The translations under genes and the position numbers were made by a program. From the NCBI GenBank assembly GCA_030549175.1, contig JAUKUA010000002.1:1550001-1614000 (forward strand): a stretch of DNA of 64,000 bases. Reading direction: 5' to 3'. Below, piece by piece: positions 45,756 to 54,973 of the stretch. Position 1 is the first letter of the stretch. Each line of letters opens with the position of its first letter. The notes beneath the pieces are model-generated. The model was given only the letters and a program-made list of their open reading frames with translations, ran no database searches and was not told where the DNA came from. The DNA comes from Lasiosphaeris hirsuta (lineage: Eukaryota > Ascomycota > Sordariomycetes > Sordariales > Lasiosphaeriaceae).

Positions 45756-46130
45756 TTCAACCCCCGATTCCCTCATTGACGATGTCTGGTGTGGCATGGT
45801 TGGCAGCCTCGGCTTCGGCGCCGGAGCTACGCCACAAGTGATCCAGTTCTGGACCGATACTCTCGAGACTGTGTACATGGGCGACGAGGGGCGAAAGAAG
45901 GTCAAGATGGCTCTTGCCTGTCTGATGGAGAGAGACGGTCTCTTGCTGAGGATTAGGGAACTGAGGATGCACCTTTTGGAACAACGATCCCCGCCGAACA
46001 GATCAAGCTTTTCACCTCGTCAAAGGAGGCAACCCTGACTCTTGTTGAGGCGGGCGGGCATTACTTGAACGCAACCAGCCCGAAGGAAGTCGGAGATTCT
46101 ATACTGCAGATGGTCAAAAAGTACAAGTGA
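45745..46130 (+). pseudogene. C-terminal fragment of an alpha/beta hydrolase, broken
   Basis: The plus strand reads STPDSLIDDVWCGMVGSLGF and MALACLMERDGLLLRI, then in another frame GTEDAPFGTTIPAEQIKLFT, EATLTLVEAGGHYLNATSPK and ILQMVKKYK with a TGA at 46128-46130. The GTED/IPAEQ and VEAGGHYL segments are those that carry the catalytic Asp and His of alpha/beta hydrolases. The two frames are separated by a small deletion near 45955-45965 that also removes the CPVYWLQ-like strand. The nucleophile elbow and N-terminal half are absent. Confidence 0.65.
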
Positions 46131-46230
46131 AGACTGCAACATCTACTCAGTCTAATTTAGCAACCAAAGCCTAATCATTTCACCTTGTTCTTGAATAAAG
46201 TTACTGCTACTGGAGACATCAAACAATCAA

Positions 46231-46310
46231 GGGGGTGTGGCTCAGTTGGTAGAGCGTTCGCTTAGCAGCTTAGCTGCGAAAGGTCCTGAGTTCGATTCTT
46301 AGCTCCTCCA
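46231..46310 (+). tRNA. tRNA-Ala (AGC anticodon) with 7-nt insertion after position 37
   Basis: GGGGGTGTGGCTCAGTTGGT opens a complete cloverleaf; the A-box GTGGCTCAGTTGG and B-box AGTTCGATTC are present. The G3-U70 pair that marks alanine tRNA is present. The anticodon stem TTCGC/GCGAA encloses TTAGCA-GCTTAGC-T. Removing GCTTAGC leaves a normal seven-base loop with AGC. The insert sits at the canonical intron site (37/38) but is only 7 nt and partly repeats the loop. Position 6-67 is a T-T mismatch and the T-stem has a G-T pair, so it may be drifting toward a pseudogene. Confidence 0.8.
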
Positions 46311-46732
46311 TCATTGGCATGTACTGGCGGATCGTGATCCACAGGCTTCATTTTTGCGTGGTGTTGAACGGGGACGGGTGGAGAAGAAAAGTTTCTGTCT
46401 CCATTCAGTCTCGAGCTGCAATCCAACCCTTGTTTGTTTGCTAGTGCGTGACTTTATTGAAGCTCGTTATGGACATTGACGACCGCATTTCTGGCACTTC
46501 AAAAGATCTTTCCAGGATCGAAAGAACAATTTTTAGCATCTCAAAAGGTTATATTCCGTATTTTAAGAAGCCTTTATCATATCCACATCGGGGCGTTGTT
46601 TCTCACAGTTACAGCTTTGAAGTCCTGCGCCGATGAACAAGAGTTTGTTTGCACTGACTCAAAGCCGAGAATTCATGCCCGGAATAATCTCTTCTCCATG
46701 TTATGACCCCCATTTCTAGACCTAAGTGCCAT
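46311..46732. other. Intergenic after the tRNA, no gene seen
   Basis: Short AT-richer stretch; the frame 46448..46636 has no recognisable features. Confidence 0.4.
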
Positions 46733-47185
46733 TCAGACGAGAAAGATCTGCAAAATCCACAACCCCACACAAACAGCAGGCACAGAAACCAACGTTGCAA
46801 GCGAGAGAGTGGAAACGGCCGACGTTGTAAGTACAAACTGGGCGGCACGATCACTGTTCGCTGCCCCGTGGAGAATGTTATACGACTCTACCACCATGGT
46901 GGTAGACTCCTTGAAGATGTTGCGTGATGCGACATATGCCGCCCAGGCGAGGCGCCCCATATCCCTCTCGAGCTTTGACGAGTCGGCATCAAAGTTCGTA
47001 ACAGTGATCCTATCGAGATAGGTGGTGCTGGAGACAAGAGTCGCGCGGCCGAGTGATATCCCAATGTCGACGATCTTGGGAACATGATAGGCTGGGTTAG
47101 CATCTCTAGCGGACTTTAAGGTACCGGTGAAGCGCCAAACCATACCAAATTCACGGGGAGATCCAGGTGTCCTGAAGAGCGTCAC
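46733..47185 (-). CDS. Membrane-protein C-terminus downstream of, and in frame with, the HET gene
   Basis: An open frame reading GSPREFGMVWRFTGTLKSAR, YHVPKIVDIGISLGRATLVS and YLDRITVTNFDADSSKLERD, and ending in a TM helix (ALSTLVS-type, about 28 residues before the stop) at 46733. Its frame equals that of the HET gene upstream, separated only by TAA (47221-47219). A GTAAGA donor at 47222 and a CTTCAG acceptor ending at 47172 would form a 51-nt intron that removes this stop and fuses about 146 residues to the HET protein. Alternatively it is the truncated end of a separate membrane protein. Function unknown. Confidence 0.45.
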   Translation of the reverse strand: MTLFRTPGSPREFGMVWRFTGTLKSARDANPAYHVPKIVDIGISLGRATLVSSTTYLDRITVTNFDADSSKLERDMGRLAWAAYVASRNIFKESTTMVVESYNILHGAANSDRAAQFVLTTSAVSTLSLATLVSVPAVCVGLWILQIFLV

Positions 47186-47218
47186 TTGGGTAGCGCTGGC
47201 AGCGCGAATCTGCTGCTC

Positions 47219-49445
47219 TTACATAAGAGGCACGACAAACTGTCCCACATCATTTCCAATTTCATATCCATCCCAACCATTTTCGGATCCATCATCCAGA
47301 TCGACAGGCACAGGCCCCAAGACAGCATCAAAGCGGCGCTTCTCCAGATTATCCACGTCGACATCGCCTTCCATGAAATCAAGACAAGTGTTCCAGAAAC
47401 TATTCTTGTCTCCGCCAGTGAATGCACCACAGCGGCGAAACTTGCCCCCATCTTCAGGTCGTCGCTCCAAAATAAGGCCGCGGAGGGCCGAGTTGGCCGG
47501 GGCCCAAGTTGGCATCAGCCATCGCTGCTGCGCCGTTGTCCCGGGCCATGACCATTCGCCATCGACGTCTGGTTCCCTGTCAAAAAAGACATCGTAATAT
47601 TCACCCTCAGAATTCTTATAATAAAGTGTCACCCAAGGTGCCTTTTCCTCGGCGTCGCTTCCTTGGTCGTCCTCCCCTTCAACCTCCCCGTCTGCCTCGT
47701 CTTCTTCATCAAAAGCCTCTTCGCCGATATACTCTTCATCCTCGCCTCCTTCTTGGGTTTCATCTTCGCCCGGGATTTCGCCCGTCCAATCGTCTCGTGA
47801 TATCGGAATCACAGTGACGGGCAGGAGATAGCAACGCACGACGAGCACGTCGTGGCTGATGAATGCGGACACGGTGTCGGTGGACTTCTGAACCTCGAGG
47901 ACCTTGCAGAGATTTCCACCGCCGGAGACCTCCTCGTCTGCACTGCTACCTCGGGGAAACAAATTAACTTCGCCAACCACCGAGGCCCACGACCACGAGG
48001 GAGCGACGTGCTCGGCTGGGCGGTGGGCCGACTTGGGCTTCACAACGTTCCACGCCAGCTGGGACTCCAGTCCCCGCTCCCACAGGCCCGAGACATACCG
48101 GCAGCCCAGGACACTCTGGACTTTGGTGGCGATACCATGCAGGGCAACAAGTCTATCTGTGTCCTTGGTGATGGCGCACGAAGAATATGCGTGGATGACA
48201 GGAGCCCATATCTTGTAGATATCCGAGTTTCGGCTGCGGGTGGGCGACCGCCCAGCGTCGATGCGAAAGATCCTCGGAGACTCGGCCGCGGGGAGGGGAG
48301 GGCTCAGCCCAAGCGGATGTCGCTCGCACGCGACAAGCTCGTTGCACTCCCAGAGCAGCTGGTCCTTGTCGAAATGCAGCACACGCGGCGAGAGCAGCCG
48401 CTCCTGGAGGACCCAGGCTCGCACGTTCAGGGGCGAGCTCTCAAAGGCACGCCACCAGCTGTCAAAGTCGCCGAGGTAGTGATCCTGCTTGGCGCCGCCC
48501 ATCCCGATGCTGACGACGCAGGGCTGCACAGCCCGGATGTCGCGCTCCCGGAACAGGCCCCCTCGTCCGTCGGCCGAGGCGGTGGCGGCGATGTCGCAGT
48601 ACGAGTTCCCGTAGACGGATTCCATGACCAGCGACTCCTTCTGCCAGTCTTCGCGCGAATCTTGGATGATGCAGAGGCAGTCGATCCAGATGTAGTTTAC
48701 ATTGAGGCGGCGTGTGACTTCGATGGCGTCCTGGAAGGTCTTGACGAGAGAGCTGATTGCAATTCCGTTCCTTCTGTCCTCCAAGTTGGTTGTCAGCAAT
48801 GTTCCAAGCACGACCTTTCCCCAGCAGTGGCTGAGTGTCGCGTATGGAACGTCGTCGGGGATCTCGTCCCTCTCTCGGAGGTAGATGAGATCTGGACTCT
48901 CCGAGACTAGCAGCAGCCTCGTTGGCTTGAAGGAGGACCCTTCGGCTTGGGCGGGTTTGCAGCTGGGGTGGCCCTTCTGGCATGCATCCATCCATGAGCT
49001 AGCATGGGTCCAGCTCGTCTTGGAGCCGGTGTTCGATTCCGGGATGCTACCCTGGGGCAAGAGGGACCACACTGCTGAAGGAAGCATTAGTCTGGAAGAA
49101 GTCAATGCTGTGTGCTATGAAGACGAACTTACCTTTGTTAAAAGGATGGAGTCGGAACGTCAGTGGCCAGGAATATTCTGGGCTCCCATTCTCCACGAAG
49201 AAGAGCTTAAAGTTGAAATCCTTTCCATTCGGGTTTCCAAGCGTGAAGAAAAACCGGCTTGCGCTTGGGTGATCGCTCAGATGCTCGGCGACGAGGGCGC
49301 AGATGTGGCATCCCGCTTTGGCAGCGCTCCGAAATCCATCAAGATTGTTATGGTGGCTTCCGGTGACGTTGTTGTGTTGCCGGAGAGCCTTGGCAAGCCC
49401 TTTCGGGTTGGTGAAGACCCTATTACACACTTGACAAAGCATCAT
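47219..49445 (-). CDS. HET-domain (heterokaryon incompatibility) protein (722 aa)
   Basis: Exons 49445..49133 and 49074..47219; the 58-nt intron has GTAAGT and a TTCAG acceptor, 723 codons. The start is MMLCQVCNRVF (49445), just inside a leader with a G18/C18 run (49473-49490). HET domain (about 180-340) has DDVPYATLSHCWG, LNVNYIWIDCLCIIQD and VRAWVLQERLLSPRVLHF, the three conserved blocks, followed by the usual APSWSWASV block. A strongly acidic linker (about 500-550, GEDETQEGGEDEEYIGEEAF) sits before the C-terminal part. HET proteins trigger cell death on fusion of unlike strains (family knowledge); the partner is not known. C-terminus may be extended by an optional intron (see the 46733 entry). 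Confidence 0.88.
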
Positions 49446-49886
49446 GAAATTCACGACAAAGGACAAAGGCAGGGGGGGGGGGGGGGGGGAGGGGGCATGA
49501 AACAATTACAAACGTCTGGCGTGGCGTTGAAAAACAAAGTTTTTTTTTTCCAACTTTTTAGTTGCAAAGAGAATTCTTTACACTCTTGGTGAATGCCAAG
49601 GACGCTCAACTTTATATCGGGCCGCACCAAAGTAAGACTCATCATGTTCAGCTTTCCGCTCAAGCGGGGTTATGTGCCTTCAGCTTCAGCTTGCCAAGCC
49701 ACGCATACGCCTTCATTCACCCAAGGCGAATAGCAGCTTACTCCTCAATAGTCGTATCCAATCCATTGACAACGCGCTAGAATGAGAACTGCCGGCGGCG
49801 TTACACTGCGTAAGCGTGGGCTCAACGCCGAAAACTTACACTAGCACCATTCTCATGAGCAGCCAAAGACAAAAATGATTTCCCCA
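49446..49886. other. HET gene leader and 3' flank of NEDD8-protease-like gene
   Basis: Contains the G18 tract (about 49473-49490) and a T run near 49542-49550. No gene seen. Confidence 0.4.
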
Positions 49887-50861
49887 TCAGCCCTTGAGAA
49901 GCCCAAACAGGCCACTGAAAAAGCTCGCCGTCTTCCCCTTCTTCAAAGAGCCCACTTCATCCACCGGGAAGCCCTGCTCGACCGAAAGCCTTTCAATCTC
50001 GGCCATCATCTTCCTCCGCTGCGAGGCATTGTTAAAAATCACATCATTGATCCTCATTGACACATTCTCGGAACAAGGCAGACTCATCAGCCTCGGGACG
50101 AGCACATCCTTGAGCAAAAAACATACCCACAGACCGCAGTCCGAGTCCGGCGCCGCCGTTTGCGGCACATTGATCGTACGGAAGTAGAACGGCTGGTTGA
50201 GGACTTGAGCGAACTTCCTGCATGCGAGGCGTCCCATACCTCCATGGGTGCTTGAGTGTGAGCCGGCCCTCTGCTCGTAGCTAACCGGGCTCTCGGGGTG
50301 GAAGTCGTAGTAGAAGGCGGCGCTGTCGATGATGCTAATGACAAGCAGAGACCAGAATGGGCCACCCTCGGTGGACCCTGGGTTTGGGATGGGCAGGAAC
50401 ACGTGCGTGCTGTTTTTGTCGGGGAGGATACTGCGAAGTGTGCTTGGGTCGGGGGTGTTGATAAGGAGCGAAACGAGGAAGGGGGTCAGTATGGGAATCT
50501 GAGCTTTGGTGCCACTGGTTGACTGTCAACTGTTCTTCCCTTTTGGCAGCAGCGGGGTGGAAATTGTGAGAAAGCCTACTATTTTCTTATTTCTGTGGCA
50601 TGCGCAAACCCGTGGATGCCAGTGCTGTTAGCTGTGCTGCCTCTGAATAAAAGAAAAGACCAAGCCGACCCAGAGAGTAAAGCACCTACTTGGACCAGAA
50701 CTCCATCATCTGCGTGATGCTCATGCCATTAGCATTTTGCAAAATTGTAAAACGAGCGCCTGAATTCATCAACGTACCGCATCGGTTACCCTATCGGAGT
50801 TCCTGACATTCTCAACGTCCTCCCGCTCGACTTCAGCGGAGGTAGAGTGACTTAGTTTCAT
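49887..50861 (-). CDS. NEDD8-specific protease-like protein (C48/Ulp fold) lacking the catalytic His (243 aa)
   Basis: Exons 50861..50778, 50709..50690 and 50514..49887, all GT-AG (donors GTACGT and GTAGGT, a GCTAATG branch site in intron 1), 244 codons. Family features in order: VTDAMMEFW (substrate-groove helix), LTPFLVSLLINTPDPSTLRS, THVFLPIPNP, EGGPFWSLLV, YYDF (Asp105), VPQT (Gln153), DSDCGLWVC (Cys161). This is the layout of Den1/NEDP1/Nep2, which removes NEDD8 from cullins and other proteins. The normal GxHWSLL reads GPFWSLL, so the catalytic His is Phe88; Cys, Asp and Gln are kept. Spacing Phe88-Asp105 equals the human His-Asp spacing. Probably inactive or altered. Short exon 2 (20 nt) is the weakest call. 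Confidence 0.75.
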
Positions 50862-51900
50862 GTCAATTTAGTGAGTGTGACCAAGATAATCGTACCAACG
50901 GTGCCATGATCTTCGAAATATCAGCTCGGCTCTATTCAACTCGTGGCAAAAAACATACATTGAAATCCCGACAGACTCTTCTTCTCGAGGGCAGGGATCC
51001 GCTGCGTAGCGGCGGTGGAGTCAGCTGGATTAACTACACCGGCGGGATAGACAGCTCGTTGAGCTGCCTGGCTCAGGTGGTGTTGCATTTTACAATTCAT
51101 CGCTTCTTGACGCCATGGAGGTCGTAGGTGTTCGGTGTAGAGGCTGGGACGACAAGAACATGAAGAAGATGACAAGATCAACATAGGTGCAAGGCTCTGT
51201 AAATGCGGGATAAACGGCCACATGGCAGTGCTGCCTGCAGTCGCCGCTTTTCAAGCGTTGATTGGCAGTGATAAGCGGCATGCCTAAAAAGCTCCCGCAG
51301 CGGTCGTTCTGGACCCGGCCACTCACGATGCCCTCTCTGCGCAGCGGACAAGATCCAAATCCTTCTGCTTGCTCCAAGGCTCACCTTCAACCTCCACTGC
51401 GCTGAGCATTGACACTGAGCAGTTGCTTTCGCAAGCCTCGCCAGCCGTTGCCCTGCCAATCAACAAGAAAGCCCTCCAGTAGTGAGGCCAGCCCGACGAT
51501 AGCAGTTGCCTTTCATTTTCTCGACAACGGAAGCCGCGAAAGCCAACCTACTCCTCTACATGCCCCTCAATAGAGCTCTTCATGGCTAAGCTCCAAGCCA
51601 CCATTCCTATCCTCAAGAGCTATGGTATTTCCGAGGCCTAGCCCTCGATCATCCGGTTCCATCTGCGCTATGAGGATCCTGAAAATCTATTGAATAACTA
51701 CATCGAAGCTCGCTCGGATCCAAAAAGCAAGCAAGACCTGAACCAAGCAAGGGAGCAGGTTGACGGTGGAATACGTCGTGGAAGGCTTGGCGTGATATCT
51801 TGGGACCTAAGACGTCTTTGTTTTCCTTAGATTTATTATTTATTTTGTTAGTGCCCCTGGATTCCGACCACTTTGTAGAACACCACCAAAAACAATAACC
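50862..51900. other. Intergenic, possible short decayed coding piece
   Basis: Around 51582-51830 the plus strand reads KLQATIPILKSYGISE, a stop, then PSIIRFHLRYEDPENLLNNY; it may be a remnant of an ancient coding sequence, perhaps transposon cargo. Other frames show no domain. The last bases flank the TA target site of the transposon. Confidence 0.35.
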
Positions 51901-51902
51901 TA

Positions 51903-51950
51903 ACGTACTTTATAAGCGAGTGCGCCATATAAGCGAGTGCGCCACTTTTC
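51903..51950 (+). repeat. Left terminal inverted repeat with 17-bp tandem pair
   Basis: Starts ACGTACTT, then TATAAGCGAGTGCGCCA at 51911-51927 and again at 51928-51944, then CTTTTC. It is the exact reverse complement of 53717-53764. The tandem units are likely transposase-binding sites. Confidence 0.92.
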
Positions 51951-52001
51951 AACGCGATACCCCACCTTCACACAAAACACCAAATTCTACCACAACGAAC
52001 G

Positions 52002-53675
52002 ATGGCAACACCCTCGTACGAGGCTAGGATAAACCTAGCCCTCAGAGCTCTTCAAAAAGACCCAAAACTTAAAGTCCGAGCTATAGCTCGGATCTACGAC
52101 GTCGATAAAGATACCCTTCGACGCCGACGTGCCGGCCGGCCTGTACGACGCGATATTCCAGCCAACTCACGTAAACTGACCGATTTGGAAGAGAATACGA
52201 TTGTTTAGTATATAATCGAGCTATGTACACGCACATTCCGCCCTCGGCTTTATTACGTGGAAGATATGGCTAACCGACTGTTACGTGAACGCGACGCGAC
52301 CCCTGTCGGTAAGCTCTGGGCTCATAACTTCGTCAAACGTCAACCAGAGCTCCGGACGCGTTTATCGCGTAAATACGATTACCAGAGGGCTAAATGTGAA
52401 GATCCGAAGATTATTAACGAGTGGTTTACCCTTGTATATAACATGAAGGCTAAATACGGTATCTTTAATAAAGATACCTATAATTTCGACAAGACTAACT
52501 TTATGATAGGTATTATCACCCCTACTATAGTAGTTACTACCTTAGATAGCCGTAGTAAGGCTAAACAGGCTCAGCCTAGTAATCGAGAGTAGGCTACAGT
52601 TATCTAGGGGGTAAATACTTAAGGCTGGGCTATCTTACCATTTATCATCTTAGCTACGTAATATCACCTTACCAACTAGTATAAAGAATGTGACCTTCCG
52701 GCTACCTAGTATATTATAATAACTAATAATAGCTAGACTACGAATGAAAAAGGTATAGATTAGATTCGGTACTTCGATCTATATACTACGTCTCGTACAA
52801 AGGGTAAATATCGGCTTCTAATCCTTAACGGCCACGAGAGCTACCACTCCGAAGAATTCGAGACCTACTGTTAGGAACAGAACATCATTACGCTCTGTAT
52901 GCCTCCACACGCCTCGTACCTACTTTAGCTATTAGATGTTAGCTACTTTGGGCCGCTAAAGAAGGCGTATGATCATGAGGTTGAGTAGTATATGCGGATG
53001 AGTATTACACACATCAGCAAGCTGGAGTTTCTTTGTGGGTTTAAAGAAGCGTTTTTTGCTTCAATCACAGAAAAGAATATCTAGGGAGGCTTTGCCGGAG
53101 CTGGCCTTATACCGTACGACCTAGAAAGGGTGATATCGAAGCTGGATATACGTATTCGAACCTTAATACCCCCAGTACCAGACCTAGCTACTACACTACC
53201 TTGGGTCTCCCAAACGCCACATAACCCTCGAGAGGCTACCTTATAATCAGCACTTATTAAAACTCGAATTTCCAACCATCAGGGCAGCTCTCCAACCCCA
53301 ATGTTCACTGCTGTGGATCGACTAGCCAAAGGTACAATGGCTGTAATGTACGAGGTGGCTCTTTTACGTACTGAGGTCTCGGCACTACGCAAGGCCAATG
53401 AGGGGCTTAGTAAGCGACGGAGGGCTAAAAAAACACGTGTGCGGCTTGGAGGGTCACTTACTGTACAGGAGGCACAGGATCTACTGGATCAGAAGGCTGT
53501 GGGTGAGCAGTTAGCCCAAGAAATACGACAAAGTGGTGGTGGAGCAGGGGGGTCTCGTACGAAGATTCGGTGTTGTGGGGTGTGCGGCAAGCCTGGCCAT
53601 AATGCGCGCACTTGCAAGGAGGCTGCAGAATCGTCTGATTCATCTGTTTCTGATTCAGTTATTGTTATTTCCTAA
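52002..53675 (+). pseudogene. Transposase with HTH-psq, Tc5-type HTH, DDE core and zinc knuckle, stopped by RIP-type mutations
   Basis: Start ATG 52002; MATPSYEARINLALRALQKD and the following basic YDVDKDTLRRRRAGRP are the HTH-psq DNA-binding part. Next come a Tc5/CENP-B-type HTH (LWAHNFVKRQPEL) and DDE pieces (YNFDKTNFMIG; LLILNGHESYHSEEFETY; MPPHASYL). Last is a C-terminal zinc knuckle CGVCGKPGHNARTC (C-x2-C-x4-H-x4-C) with an acidic Ser tail ending 53673. Between 52206 and 53245 I count more than ten in-frame stops; all are TAG or TAA, at places where Gln (CAG/CAA) or Trp (TGG) fit, none TGA. This is the result of C-to-T change in CpA. The last 124 codons (53301..53675) remain open. Confidence 0.85.
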
Positions 53676-53716
53676 CGTTGTGGTTGTGTAATTGAGGATA
53701 GTTGTGGTTGGGTTGG

Positions 53717-53764
53717 GAAAAGTGGCGCACTCGCTTATATGGCGCACTCGCTTATAAAGTACGT
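53717..53764 (-). repeat. Right terminal inverted repeat
   Basis: Exact reverse complement of 51903-51950; the units TGGCGCACTCGCTTATA lie at 53723-53739 and 53740-53756. Confidence 0.92.
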
Positions 53765-53766
53765 TA

Positions 53767-54000
53767 CATTCAAACTACCATAAACAAACCTTCGCTTCGC
53801 TATCTTCATTACTACTACTGTCAGGTGGGCTACTAAGCTCACTAGATTCAGTACCACTATCTACAATTATACCCGCTTCCACCTGTACCCTCCTAATAGC
53901 CACAATATCCGCGAATACTTCGTTCTGGTTAGGTTTAACTCTCATACTTTCTTGGCTACAGGTATTCTAACCTGGCTTCTAGGACCTAGACCTAGTATGC
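53767..54000 (-). mobile_element. Decayed DDE-transposase C-terminal remnant (copy B), target of the pogo insertion
   Basis: Minus strand reads VKPNQNEVFADIVAIRRVQV and ESSELSSPPDSSSNEDSEAK, then VCLW and a stop. It is homologous to the tail at 20251-20450 but diverged, with a CAG-to-TAG stop. The complete pogo element sits directly at its 3' edge, so one transposon landed at or in another. No head of this second element is seen on the left of the pogo element. Confidence 0.6.
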
Positions 54001-54973
54001 CGCATGCGAGACGTGTTTCTGCAAAGTGGGTTGGTCCTGGGAAGGGTTGTGGATGTCCTCTGCTTCAGCCATGCTTGTGGCCACTATAAGGAATGTCCTA
54101 CAATGGCTTGCGCCCCTATCCCTTGGACCCTTTTGATGGGTCCCACGAGCTTGTCCTTGTGCGCATGCATCCAGACAGTGGAGGCGTAGTCTATTACCGG
54201 CGTGACTGTGGATGTAACCAGCTGCCGTGCTGTAGATGGAGATAGACCTCTGAGCCACCTCAGCTCCATTGCAGCCCCAAGACCTTTAGAGGCAGCCTTT
54301 GCGATATGTTCCTTGTATTTCAGCGTGGCACCAATGACCACCTCGAAGATCTTCTTTGATCGTGAACGGTTCTGAATCGCTCTTGCAAGATTTGTGTGTG
54401 AAGTGTACGACTGCTGTTTTCTCCGCCTCAAACGTCGCACCGCTTCTCTTTCCACATTCTGACGCATCCTTTATAACTACCTCGATATCTTTACGGCTAC
54501 TCTGCTGTGAAGTCATCGACGAATGTCATCGTACCTCCATGGGCGTCGATCCGCCGTTGCACTAAGTCTGCGTTGAAGAAGAGAAATAGAATGCAAGACA
54601 GGGGGGATCCCTTGGGGGGGGGGTCCAACCTGTGGCAAGCCTCGAACTCGGAGGACTGTCCGTTGAGAGGGCCTGTTCCAATAAATCCAAAGGTAGCAGA
54701 AGCAGTGCAATAGACCTTGGCTTCGACCTTCATGTATATCACGGTAGCCGCGGGCTCAGGATGCCGCTGCGGTCGACAGAACTCCGTAGACATCTCGCAA
54801 GGCATCGTCGCTTCAGGCGGCAGAAGTATTCCCCTCAACCTCGCCGATTGCATAGTGCTAAAGCCTTGGTTTGGAGGCTTATGTGCTGTATGAAGATTGA
54901 TGGTCTTTCGGACTCCGATCGGAGTGGCTGCGGTCATCCCCTGGTGACAAATCCTTTTGCGGTTGCTCGACAT
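54000..54973 (-). mobile_element. Fragment of a LINE (Tad/I-like) reverse transcriptase
   Basis: Minus strand, from right to left: GSPLSCILFLFFNADLVQRR, the MTFVDDFTAE active-site block (FVDD in place of YxDD), then FEAEKTAVVHFTHKSCKSDS, ATLKYKEHIAKAASKGLGAA and STVTPVIDYASTVWMHAH, which are consecutive reverse-transcriptase to thumb segments of non-LTR elements. They lie in three different frames with stops and indels. No endonuclease, RNase H or poly-A end is visible. A dead, truncated copy. Confidence 0.75.

Larger units (their letters stand above)
51903..53764 (+). mobile_element. Complete pogo/Fot1-type (Tc1-mariner superfamily) transposon, RIP-mutated
   Basis: 1,862 bp bounded by perfect 48-bp inverted repeats (51903-51950 and 53717-53764) and flanked by TA on each side (51901-51902, 53765-53766), the target duplication of this superfamily. 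Each end carries a 17-bp unit TATAAGCGAGTGCGCCA twice in tandem. Inside is one transposase-coding region on the plus strand. Identical ends imply recent insertion or lack of decay there, although the coding region has many TAG/TAA stops. Confidence 0.92.

Noticed and set aside
47852..48910. 352-codon plus-strand frame opposite the HET gene
   Set aside because: Antisense shadow of a gene with all HET blocks.
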